A stretch of 25,763 nt of DNA. Source: Spirochaetaceae bacterium. Its GTDB lineage: Bacteria; Spirochaetota; Spirochaetia; DSM-2461. The stretch is taken from contig JAEINM010000006.1 in the NCBI GenBank assembly GCA_016342385.1, positions 1 through 25,763 on the forward strand, written 5' to 3'. This document shows positions 15,104-22,475 of the stretch, piece by piece. The position numbers and the translations under genes are program-made. The notes beneath the pieces were generated by a model. It was not told the origin of the DNA and made no database searches. It worked only from the letters and a program-made list of their open reading frames with translations. Numbering within the stretch: the first letter of the stretch is position 1; each line of letters starts with the position of its first letter.

Positions 15104-16339
15104 TTATCTGTTCCTGATACTTCCAGCCTGTCTCGATCTGTTGAGTTTTGCCATTTTCTGGTAGTACTCCGACTGTTTCTGTAGTTCTCTTATATCGGTT
15201 ACATGAATTCTATTATTGACAATTTTCATTTTTGAATTGCCGAAAATCGTCTGAATCGCGGCATTGCCATCTTCAGAAGATAGACCAACCATTGTCAGAA
15301 GCTCTTTAGGACCGAATCCGAAGGTATGAGAGATATTTTCACTTAGATCAATTCTTTCTTTTTCCAGTTCGTTTTTAAGGGCGTCATACAACCGACCGAC
15401 CGGGTCTTCCAGCATTGTATTGGCCAGCTGTTTGTACAGGGACCAGATTCTCTCTGCCAGTAGAATTGTCAATCGGGATATTATTTTCGGTTGATCAACA
15501 ACCATCCCCTTAAAGTTCCCTCGGTTAACAGCCAGAAGAACCGTATCTTCATGAGCTATTGCAGAGGCACTCCTCGGTTTATCTTCCAGTAGAGCCATCT
15601 CTCCAAAAATATCTCCAGGCTTCAGTATAGCCAGCATAACTTCATCGTCATCTACAATTTTCGTAATCCTAACACTTCCCTTCTGTATAATATATAATTC
15701 CGGGCCGGACTCTCCCTCACTGAAAATCATTGTATCTTTCGGATACTGCCTCATAAATTCTGTGGAATTCTCCACATCGAGATGAGCTACAGTGGCATAA
15801 GGTTTTATTTTATTCATTCTCTCTGTGGCTACAGGAACATTTTTACCATCGGGACAATGTTTTATATACTTATAATATGCAAAATAAGCCTGATTAAACT
15901 GATTTTGTCTGGCGTAATATTCAGCGACTTTGAATAGATGGGGAGCTTCTATTTCTGCTGCGGCCTGAAATGTAAGTCTTGTCAGGGCCTGATCGAGAGC
16001 CCTGACTCTGGTGGAGAAAACATTAATAATTTTTAATGCCACAGGAGTATTGCGTTCAATAAGCATACTGTATTGATCTTTTCTGACAGAAATAAGTGTT
16101 ACATCTGTAAGGGCTCTGGCATTATCAATATGTGAATGAGTAGACATGGTGGAGACAACACCAAAAAAATCGCCGGGGTTGAGAGTTTGACCACCCTGCT
16201 CTTCTTCTATTTCAAATTCTTTTGAAAGTATGACTTTACCGCTTCTAATAATAAAAAAACGATCAGCCATTTTACCTTCAACGGTGATAAAAGCACCTTT
16301 TGTAAAATTTACCAGCCCAAGTTGAAGTGGATTCGCCAT
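15104..16339 (-). CDS. Protein with two cyclic-nucleotide-binding domains
   Basis: The 411-aa cytosolic protein has two cNMP-binding (Crp-like) domains, at about 12-120 and 200-300, a helical TPR-like segment between them (QNQFNQAYFAYYKYIKHCP) and a C-terminal helical region. The second domain keeps a complete phosphate-binding cassette (FGEMALLEDKPRSASA, about 245-260). The first has lost the Glu and Arg of that cassette (FFGVVSTMSTHSH). No clear helix-turn-helix was recognised, so DNA binding is uncertain. The frame extends upstream to a TTG at 16405, but I chose the ATG at 16339: it has GGGAG five bases before it, and a consensus promoter lies inside the longer frame. This architecture is familiar from spirochaetes. 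Ligand (cAMP, cGMP or other) is unknown. Confidence 0.83.
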   Translation of the reverse strand: MANPLQLGLVNFTKGAFITVEGKMADRFFIIRSGKVILSKEFEIEEEQGGQTLNPGDFFGVVSTMSTHSHIDNARALTDVTLISVRKDQYSMLIERNTPVALKIINVFSTRVRALDQALTRLTFQAAAEIEAPHLFKVAEYYARQNQFNQAYFAYYKYIKHCPDGKNVPVATERMNKIKPYATVAHLDVENSTEFMRQYPKDTMIFSEGESGPELYIIQKGSVRITKIVDDDEVMLAILKPGDIFGEMALLEDKPRSASAIAHEDTVLLAVNRGNFKGMVVDQPKIISRLTILLAERIWSLYKQLANTMLEDPVGRLYDALKNELEKERIDLSENISHTFGFGPKELLTMVGLSSEDGNAAIQTIFGNSKMKIVNNRIHVTDIRELQKQSEYYQKMAKLNRSRQAGSIRNR

Positions 16340-16368
16340 CTGTACTCCCATGTTCTCATCTAAACTAT

Positions 16369-16398
16369 AGTATAGATTTCGAAGAGAATATTTGTCAA
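16369..16398 (-). promoter_or_regulatory. Strong sigma-70 promoter of the dual cNMP-domain gene
   Basis: On the minus strand, consensus TTGACA (16393-16398) and TATACT (16369-16374) are separated by 18 bases. It starts 14 bases beyond the glyA terminator and predicts a transcript beginning near 16362, upstream of GGGAG and the ATG at 16339. Confidence 0.62.
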
Positions 16399-16411
16399 TT
16401 TTCAAAGAGAG

Positions 16412-16444
16412 AAAAGACCAGTTTATCGCAGAAACCGGTCTTTT
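16412..16444 (-). terminator. Intrinsic terminator of the glyA operon
   Basis: The stem 16412-16419/16437-16444 plus inner GTTT/AAAC pairs (16421-16424/16432-16435, one A-C mismatch between) closes a seven-base loop, with T-rich sequence on the minus-strand 3' side. It begins eight bases after the glyA stop codon. T-runs on both sides make it potentially bidirectional, but no plus-strand gene reads into it. Confidence 0.72.
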
Positions 16445-16451
16445 TTTCTAA

Positions 16452-17744
16452 CTAAAGATTTTCATAGAGAGGATATTCACCGCAAAGAGCAGAAACATCC
16501 TTACCGATTGCCTTAAGTTTTCCTTCATCACCACCACTTTTTAAAGCATCAATAAGGAATGAACCAATTTTTTTCATCTCATTTTCCTTCATACCTCTTG
16601 TCGTAACAGCAGGAGTACCGATTCGAATCCCTGAAGTGATAAAAGGACTTTGAGTATCAAAAGGTATACCATTTTTATTTACGGTAATACCTGCTGAATC
16701 CAGCCATTTCTCAGCATCTTTTCCTGTGACATTAATATTCCTGAGATCAGCAAGCATTAAATGGTTATCAGTACCACCAGAGACGATTCTTATACCGCCA
16801 TCATTTAAAGTCTGAGCCAGGACAGCAGCATTTTTAATGACTTGTATCTGATATTCTTTAAAGTCCGGTTGTAAAGCTTCAAGAAATGCGGCCGCTTTAC
16901 CCGCAATGACATGCATGAGCGGTCCCCCCTGAATTCCGGGAAAAACCGTACCATTTAATAATTCAGAAAATTTCTTAGTCCGGCCTGATTTAGGAGCAAC
17001 AACGCCCAGATCATTATCACGGTCTTTTCCCATTAGAACCATACCGCCACGGGGACCTCTCAGGGTTTTATGAGTTGTTGTCGTGGTAAAATCCGATGCA
17101 TTTAAAGGAGAAGGATGGACACCAGCCGCAACTAGACCGGCAATATGAGCCATATCTGTCATCAGATAAGCTCCCACTTCATCTGCAATAGCTCTGAATT
17201 TATTAAAATCCAATATTCTAGGGTAAGCGGAAGCTCCAGCAATAATCATTTTGGGTTTTGATTCTTTTGCAATCTTCATAAGATTGTCATAATTAATTGT
17301 TTCAGAATCTTTATCGACTCCGTAACTGACAATATTGTACAACTTTCCTGAAAAGTTTGCAGGAGATCCATGAGTCAGATGACCTCCATGAGCCAGGTTC
17401 ATACCCAGAACAGTATCGCCCGGTTTACAGACTGTAAAATAAACAGCCTGATTTGCCTGACTTCCCGAATGGGGCTGTACATTGGCGAATTCACAATTAA
17501 AAAGCTTTTTTGCTCTTTTTATTGCAAGATCTTCTGCTATATCGACAAATTCACAACCACCGTAATATCTTTTACCCGAATATCCTTCGGCATATTTATT
17601 AGTCAGTACAGTTCCTACCGCTTCAAGAACTGTTTCAGATACTATATTTTCCGATGCGATCAGTTCCAGGTTCCCTTTTTGTCTACCAAGTTCCTTCTGT
17701 ACTGCCAGGAATAGTTCCCGGTCTTTTTTCTCTAAGATTGACAT
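16452..17744 (-). CDS. glyA: Serine hydroxymethyltransferase
   Basis: This PLP enzyme interconverts serine and glycine, loading tetrahydrofolate with one-carbon units. At 430 aa it is of usual length. The PLP lysine is in TTTTHKTLRGPRGG (Lys226). Other conserved blocks are LIASENIVS, YAEGYSGKRYYGG, QPHSGSQANQAVY and DMAHIAGLVAAG. The frame extends upstream, but I chose the ATG at 17744 because GGGGAG lies eight bases before it and MSILEKKDRELF matches SHMT N-termini; the extension would enter the previous gene. It lies 34 bases after the transglutaminase-like gene and ends the six-gene run before a clear terminator. Its metabolic role looks unrelated to the sigma-factor genes, though glycine and cysteine metabolism could link it to cysS. 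Confidence 0.97.
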   Translation of the reverse strand: MSILEKKDRELFLAVQKELGRQKGNLELIASENIVSETVLEAVGTVLTNKYAEGYSGKRYYGGCEFVDIAEDLAIKRAKKLFNCEFANVQPHSGSQANQAVYFTVCKPGDTVLGMNLAHGGHLTHGSPANFSGKLYNIVSYGVDKDSETINYDNLMKIAKESKPKMIIAGASAYPRILDFNKFRAIADEVGAYLMTDMAHIAGLVAAGVHPSPLNASDFTTTTTHKTLRGPRGGMVLMGKDRDNDLGVVAPKSGRTKKFSELLNGTVFPGIQGGPLMHVIAGKAAAFLEALQPDFKEYQIQVIKNAAVLAQTLNDGGIRIVSGGTDNHLMLADLRNINVTGKDAEKWLDSAGITVNKNGIPFDTQSPFITSGIRIGTPAVTTRGMKENEMKKIGSFLIDALKSGGDEGKLKAIGKDVSALCGEYPLYENL

Positions 17745-17778
17745 ACATGCATCTCCCCGTAAAAAATTCTTATATAGT

Positions 17779-19422
17779 TTAATAGATCGCAGTAATTCTA
17801 ACATCAGACCAAAGAGAGTGCAATTCTATTATATCCTTGCCGGTCTCAATCTGATGAGTAATAAAACTATATTTATTACTGCTGTATATGATCCCATCAG
17901 GGAATAGTCTCGGAATACTCCGCTCCCCCCGATTGAAAGATATATGCTGATTATCAATGTTTCCCCAGTAATATTCAACCGGATTTTCCTTATTATGTTC
18001 CCAGGGCATTCCATCTGCCAGTGCAGGATCCAAAGGGAACCAGCCGAATCCCTGTATAAAGAATTCACACCACCAGTGATCTCTCACATTCTTATTTTTA
18101 TCTACAAGTATTCCGGCGACAGGTCTGGCGGGAATACCGCTGCTCCTGGCCATAGCTGTAAATAGAAAGGAATAGGCCTGGGAATCTCCAATCTGTGAAT
18201 CAATAACAAACCCGGGATCCCTGTTTTCTATTTCATCACTATAGGTCAATCTTGTATTTACATAATCATAAATGGCTTTTGTTTTATCAAAATTACTGTC
18301 TTTTCTACGGGTAACCGATCGAGAAACATTTTTTATCCTTTCAGAAGTAGAAGGAATAGATTCAGTAGATTCAGTATATTTAATATACAGTGGTGATCTA
18401 GTGTCATAGGAATCAATTATTTCAGTAGGGATTATATTATAATTTCTCTCATAAATATCAATAATTGTGTTGTGCGATAAAAAAGAAGCTTTCATATCCT
18501 GTGTAAAATGAATTCTATATTCATATAGATCGATATATGAGCGGGTACTCGGGATATGAGAATCAGGCAGATTAATAATGTTTCGCTGATAAATCGTCTG
18601 AACAGGAGAAACGAACCAGACGATTGACATAGCTTCATCTCCCCTTAATTCAGCATTTAGTGAGACCGCTTGATTCAGCATATATGTTCTCTTGTTCTGT
18701 AAACGGATTCCACTATTTATAAGCGCCTGCTCAAAATATACGGCATTGCTGTAGCCCTGCTCCGTTTCGATGTACACATCACCTGTTGTGGCGTATTCAG
18801 GAAGATGTATGCGGATCTCCTTATTTTCCCAACTAATGATGTGATCATCGGAAACAGTGAGAAAATTTTCAAGTTTTGATTCCCCTATAAGAGAATCACT
18901 TTCCCGGGAGTGAATAGTTGAGAACAGTATTCGGGAGTTTTTTGTGTTATATCCAAAGTTATCACCTCTGATAGTTAATATAGATCCCGCTCCGCCTTCA
19001 GAAGGATCGATGGTTTCAATAAAGGGTAATCCCGGTAAATACGCTCCTGTTCCGATAAAGGGAATGTTATCATCGAGCACAAGTACGACGGGCTCACTTC
19101 GTCCCCGATCTGTTTCAATTGAAACCAGTCCTGAAGATACTTTTTCCGGTATAGTGATTTCTATCGAATTATCAGACCACGAATGAATATATTTTGAAAG
19201 AATATCTATGGAAGATACATAAATTTTTGAGCTTTCACGCTCGCTACCAAAATTCTTCCCTTTAATAAGAAGTGGATCTCCGACTGAAAGAATATTGGGC
19301 GATAAGTCCAGAATGACCGGTTTACCTTCTGCAATCCTTGTATTAATGACAAAGGCGATAATGGATATTATCATCATAAGGCCGGGTATGGAGACTATGA
19401 GCAGTTTTTGTTTTTTTTCCAT
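17779..19422 (-). CDS. Membrane-anchored protein with two TIG domains and a Cys-to-Ser transglutaminase-like domain
   Basis: The 547-aa protein has a single N-terminal membrane segment (about 8-27) and no obvious second one, so most of it should face the periplasm. Two IPT/TIG immunoglobulin-like domains follow (about 35-115, PVILDLSPNILSVGDPLLIKG; and 132-230, PFIETIDPSEGGAGSILTIRG). The C-terminal part is transglutaminase-like: GDSQAYSFLFTAMARSSGIPARPV (412-434, shown split: GDSQAYS, then GIPAR), DHWWCEFF and FGWFPLDPA. The expected catalytic Cys is Ser414, with His449 and Asp465 retained. It may be a Ser-based hydrolase or a non-catalytic binder. Its ATG shares one base with the stop of the upstream exported-protein gene. 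Function is unknown; context suggests envelope sensing or remodelling under the ECF sigma factor. Confidence 0.78.
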   Translation of the reverse strand: MEKKQKLLIVSIPGLMMIISIIAFVINTRIAEGKPVILDLSPNILSVGDPLLIKGKNFGSERESSKIYVSSIDILSKYIHSWSDNSIEITIPEKVSSGLVSIETDRGRSEPVVLVLDDNIPFIGTGAYLPGLPFIETIDPSEGGAGSILTIRGDNFGYNTKNSRILFSTIHSRESDSLIGESKLENFLTVSDDHIISWENKEIRIHLPEYATTGDVYIETEQGYSNAVYFEQALINSGIRLQNKRTYMLNQAVSLNAELRGDEAMSIVWFVSPVQTIYQRNIINLPDSHIPSTRSYIDLYEYRIHFTQDMKASFLSHNTIIDIYERNYNIIPTEIIDSYDTRSPLYIKYTESTESIPSTSERIKNVSRSVTRRKDSNFDKTKAIYDYVNTRLTYSDEIENRDPGFVIDSQIGDSQAYSFLFTAMARSSGIPARPVAGILVDKNKNVRDHWWCEFFIQGFGWFPLDPALADGMPWEHNKENPVEYYWGNIDNQHISFNRGERSIPRLFPDGIIYSSNKYSFITHQIETGKDIIELHSLWSDVRITAIY

Positions 19423-19913
19423 TATTCGCTTATTTCTTTTTCTCTTTCGAAAGGTATGATTTTTATCCCCAGTTCCATGTAGAGACTGCCTCCTGTTAGT
19501 GCTTCCTGCGTTTTCAATCCCAATGGATAGAATAATATCAGTTCTTCCAATTGGAGATTAATACTCTTAAAAGAGCTTCGAAACTGCACGCCGTCTATAG
19601 CTTCACGCCAGAAATTACTCATGGCAGTAAGCATATAGGACTCTTCATCGATCTTAAAAGGTGTCAATTCTATGGAAAGTTTTTCATTTTCGGTTTCAAA
19701 AATCAGTGTAACAGTTCTTCCGGGAATCGTGACTTTTTTTAGATCAGATTCCCAATAATCCTCACTGTCATGTATGACAATTCTTGAATGAACTGATATT
19801 GTCACAGCATCTTTGAGGAGACGATTAAGTGTTTCCTCATTTGTATCATCGGAGTAGAGAACAGCTTTCGTTAATACACAGAGAATCAGTAGAACATTTC
19901 TTTTTCTGATCAA
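19422..19913 (-). CDS. Exported protein of unknown function in the ECF sigma operon
   Basis: The 163-aa protein is not one I recognise. It has a basic start and hydrophobic stretch (MIRKRNVLLILCVLTKAVLYS) predicted to be a signal peptide cleaved near residue 21, then a mature part rich in beta-strand-like alternation (TISVHSRIVIH, GRTVTLIFETENEKLSIEL, FRSSFKSINLQLEELILFYPLG). There are no mature cysteines and no further membrane segment. The start is TTG, overlapping the anti-sigma stop in a TTGA, with GGGAG about nine bases upstream. It shares one base with the following TIG/transglutaminase-like gene. It may be a periplasmic partner of the anti-sigma factor or of the TIG protein; this is inferred from position alone. 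Confidence 0.7.
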   Translation of the reverse strand: MIRKRNVLLILCVLTKAVLYSDDTNEETLNRLLKDAVTISVHSRIVIHDSEDYWESDLKKVTIPGRTVTLIFETENEKLSIELTPFKIDEESYMLTAMSNFWREAIDGVQFRSSFKSINLQLEELILFYPLGLKTQEALTGGSLYMELGIKIIPFEREKEISE

Positions 19914-20458
19914 GGAGAAGCACTCCCATTATACCCGACAGACCTGATCAATTGAGAATCTCCGTTGAAAACAAGATTGACATTCGCGGGAAGTTCAACG
20001 ATTGAGTTAGATGAGAATTCGTCGTTCAGAGATGATTCCATCATTCTCAGCATTTCATCTATTTTGTCTCCAGGAAGATTTACTGTCTGTGTCTGGGAAT
20101 TTTCATTTGCCATATATAGACGATTACTTCTATTGGTTGTGAGCAGATTTGTCCCCAAAGCTGCTGATGCAATGAGAATAGCGGCGGCAGCGGCGGCTGG
20201 AAGAGGGATTTTCCGTTCCCAAAAACGAATGGAAACAGAGACAGTCCTTTTCTCCCGGATTCGAACTTTCACTTTATCGAGAGAATCCTTAAAATCGGGG
20301 ATTGGTGCAGAATGAAGCAGATCTCTCTGTCTCTGTAATTCCTTAACATAAAGACTGCATTCTCTGCAACTTTCCAGATGTTCAGAAATCTTGCCGGACC
20401 ATTTAAGGTCAACTTCATTATCAAACCAGGCAGATAATATACTTTTATCAGGGCACAT
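19910..20458 (-). CDS. Membrane-bound ZAS-type anti-sigma factor
   Basis: The protein is predicted to hold the ECF sigma factor inactive until an envelope signal arrives. With start Met at 20458 it is 182 aa. The N-terminus carries the zinc-associated anti-sigma motif: Cys2, then LSAWFDNEV, then His27-x3-Cys31-x2-Cys34 (EHLESCREC). A basic/charged linker leads to one membrane segment (about 84-106, very Ala-rich) and a periplasmic tail of about 75 residues. A longer frame exists (20485), but Met at 20458 has AGGGAG six bases upstream and matches family N-termini; it overlaps the sigma gene by 11 bases. The frame ends in a four-base overlap with the next gene. Whether regulated proteolysis or zinc/redox triggers release is unknown. 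Confidence 0.85.
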   Translation of the reverse strand: MCPDKSILSAWFDNEVDLKWSGKISEHLESCRECSLYVKELQRQRDLLHSAPIPDFKDSLDKVKVRIREKRTVSVSIRFWERKIPLPAAAAAAILIASAALGTNLLTTNRSNRLYMANENSQTQTVNLPGDKIDEMLRMMESSLNDEFSSNSIVELPANVNLVFNGDSQLIRSVGYNGSASP

Positions 20459-20978
20459 ACACTTCTCCCTTCTCAAGATATTCACTCAAGAGTTTTCTTG
20501 CTCGGAACACTCGCACTTTGACATTTCCCTCCGAAATCTTTAAGGATGCTGCAATATCCTTATAGTCCAATTCTCCATATTCTTTTAATATTAAAACCAT
20601 ACGCAACTTATATGGTATCTTCAACAACGCTTCCTGAACAGCTTTTTTTGACTCATCTTCAAGTATTGTTTTTTCACCTTCATTAGTCTCCGGTCTTTTG
20701 GGCTCATGATAAAATTTTTCATACGCCAGTCGTTCACGGCCTTTCCTCTTTTCATGATTGTAGGCCAGATTTTTCACAACCCGGATAAGCCAGTATCTTG
20801 CCTGATCACCCGATGGAAGTTTATCCCTTCGCTCATAATACCGGATGAATGCTTCCTGACAGAGATCTTCACTGACAGACACACTTCCGGTGATTCTATA
20901 CACTATTTTAACCAATATGGGAAAGAACTGATGATAAATATCATCAAATCCTTTCTCCATATCTATTTCGTTACTCAT
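20448..20978 (-). CDS. rpoE: ECF-family RNA polymerase sigma factor
   Basis: This 176-aa group 4 sigma factor has region 2 (about 10-85: FDDIYHQFFPILVKIVYRI, SEDLCQEAFIRYYERRDKL, RYWLIRVVKNLAYNHEKRK) and region 4 (about 118-168: IPYKLRMVLILKEYGELDYK, ISEGNVKVRVFRARKLL). It is expected to direct RNA polymerase to a small envelope-stress regulon and is paired with the overlapping ZAS anti-sigma gene. It begins 38 bases after cysS. The ribosome-binding site AAAGG lies far from the ATG (about 11 bases), which suggests weak translation. From memory, T. pallidum has a similar sigma gene (TP0092) next to cysS. Its promoter motif cannot be read with confidence here. Confidence 0.92.
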   Translation of the reverse strand: MSNEIDMEKGFDDIYHQFFPILVKIVYRITGSVSVSEDLCQEAFIRYYERRDKLPSGDQARYWLIRVVKNLAYNHEKRKGRERLAYEKFYHEPKRPETNEGEKTILEDESKKAVQEALLKIPYKLRMVLILKEYGELDYKDIAASLKISEGNVKVRVFRARKLLSEYLEKGEVYVP

Positions 20979-21016
20979 ATATTTAACAACTACCTTTAGT
21001 CAACGTTACATTATTT

Positions 21017-22429
21017 TTATTTTTTCCTGAGATATGTGCCTTCAGGAGAATCTACTAAAACATAACCTCTTTTATTGAAAATATCTCTGATTTCATCAGC
21101 CCGGTTATAGTTTTTTTCTTTTTTTGCCTCTGCCCTCTCATCTATGAGTAATTGATCTTCTTCAGATATTGTACTTCTCTCATCTTCAACTTCATATGTG
21201 TTCATTTTCAGACCTAGAACTTCGTCCATCTTAAAGGCAACAGCCAGCTTATCTTCATCAGTTACATTATTATCCTTCAGAAGTCCCCATAAATCGGCGA
21301 GACATCGGGGAGTCATGAGATCAGAGCTAATATGATCATTAAAATCCATTAAGCGGCTCTTTGCAGATTCTCCCAGCCTTTCAAGAGATCCGGGTTTAGT
21401 ATTCTCTTTCAATGAACCTATCTTCTGAATCAGATTTTTCCTGGCAGATGCTGATGATTCCAGAGACTCCCATGTAAAAACCAATTGAGACCTGTAATGC
21501 CCACCAAGGAGAAAATATCTGAAATCAAGAGGATCAAAACCTTTTTCAACCAGAGACTGAAGTGTGAGAAAACCTCCTTTACTTTTAGACATTTTCCCTG
21601 TTTTCATCAGAAGGAATTCGTTATGACACCAGTAGTTTACCCATTTCTCGCCATTGGCCGCTTCCGACTGGGCGATTTCATTCGTATGATGAACGGGAAT
21701 GTGATCTATGCCACCACAATGTATATCGAAATGAGATCCGAGATATTTACAGCTCATGGCGGAACATTCAATATGCCACCCGGGATAACCTTTTCCCCAG
21801 GGAGAATCCCATGTCATAGCCTGCTTTTCGAATTTGCTCATAGTAAACCAGAGAACAAAGTCCTGAGGTCCCCGTTTATTCTGGTCGACCACAACTCTGG
21901 CTCCATGCTGCAGCTCCTGTTTATCGAGAAGAGCCATTTTCCCGTATTCGGGAAACCGGGAAGAATCGAAATAGACATTGCCTCCGGCAACATAGGTATA
22001 CCCCCGGTCCTCGAGCTTTTGAATCATTTTTATCATATCTTCAATATGTTCTGTGGCTCTACTGTACATAGTCGGTTTGAGTATATTCAGACGATTTGTA
22101 TCTTCTATAAAGGCATCGGTGAAGAATGCGGCTATATCCCAGACGGACATTCCCTTTTCCCTGGCCGCTTTGATCATTTTATCTTCACCATCATCACCAT
22201 CATCTGTAAGATGTCCCACATCGGTTATATTCATTATATGTTTAACTTTGTATCCGGCATATTCAAGTGTTCTTCGTAAGATATCCTCGAACATAAAAGC
22301 CCGGAGATTTCCTATATGAGCATAATTGTAAACCGTAGGACCACAGCAGTAGAGACCGACGTTACCATCTTTAATGGGTTTAAATGGTTCCAGTATACGT
22401 CCGTCCGTATTAAATAAATTTACAGTCAT
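21017..22429 (-). CDS. cysS: Cysteinyl-tRNA synthetase
   Basis: This class I synthetase charges tRNA-Cys. The 470-aa protein shows the HIGH region CCGPTVYNYAHIGN (28-41), zinc-site segments GWHIECSAMS and GGIDHIPVHH, and the KMSKS loop KTGKMSKSKGGF near 278. Length is normal and the C-terminal anticodon-binding helical domain is complete, ending YVLVDSPEGTYLRKK. The ATG has AAGGAG five bases upstream. It leads the six-gene run through the sigma operon to glyA and is divergent from murB across 46 bases, a compact bidirectional promoter region in which I could not assign elements with confidence. Confidence 0.98.
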   Translation of the reverse strand: MTVNLFNTDGRILEPFKPIKDGNVGLYCCGPTVYNYAHIGNLRAFMFEDILRRTLEYAGYKVKHIMNITDVGHLTDDGDDGEDKMIKAAREKGMSVWDIAAFFTDAFIEDTNRLNILKPTMYSRATEHIEDMIKMIQKLEDRGYTYVAGGNVYFDSSRFPEYGKMALLDKQELQHGARVVVDQNKRGPQDFVLWFTMSKFEKQAMTWDSPWGKGYPGWHIECSAMSCKYLGSHFDIHCGGIDHIPVHHTNEIAQSEAANGEKWVNYWCHNEFLLMKTGKMSKSKGGFLTLQSLVEKGFDPLDFRYFLLGGHYRSQLVFTWESLESSASARKNLIQKIGSLKENTKPGSLERLGESAKSRLMDFNDHISSDLMTPRCLADLWGLLKDNNVTDEDKLAVAFKMDEVLGLKMNTYEVEDERSTISEEDQLLIDERAEAKKEKNYNRADEIRDIFNKRGYVLVDSPEGTYLRKK

Positions 22430-22475
22430 CTATGCTCCTTTTCCTGTTGTAATATCCCGGTAAGAAATTTAATAT

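Noticed and set aside
17745..17804. N-terminal extension of glyA
   Set aside because: It would overlap the preceding gene and lacks a ribosome-binding site, while the ATG at 17744 has GGGGAG and matches family starts.
20459..20485. Longer start for the anti-sigma factor
   Set aside because: The internal ATG at 20458 has AGGGAG six bases upstream and gives the usual Cys-Pro N-terminus of ZAS proteins.
21485..22279. A 264-codon open frame on the plus strand inside cysS
   Set aside because: It is fully antisense to a strongly conserved synthetase, has no ribosome-binding site or recognisable domain, and its composition is that of a mirror of the cysS frame.
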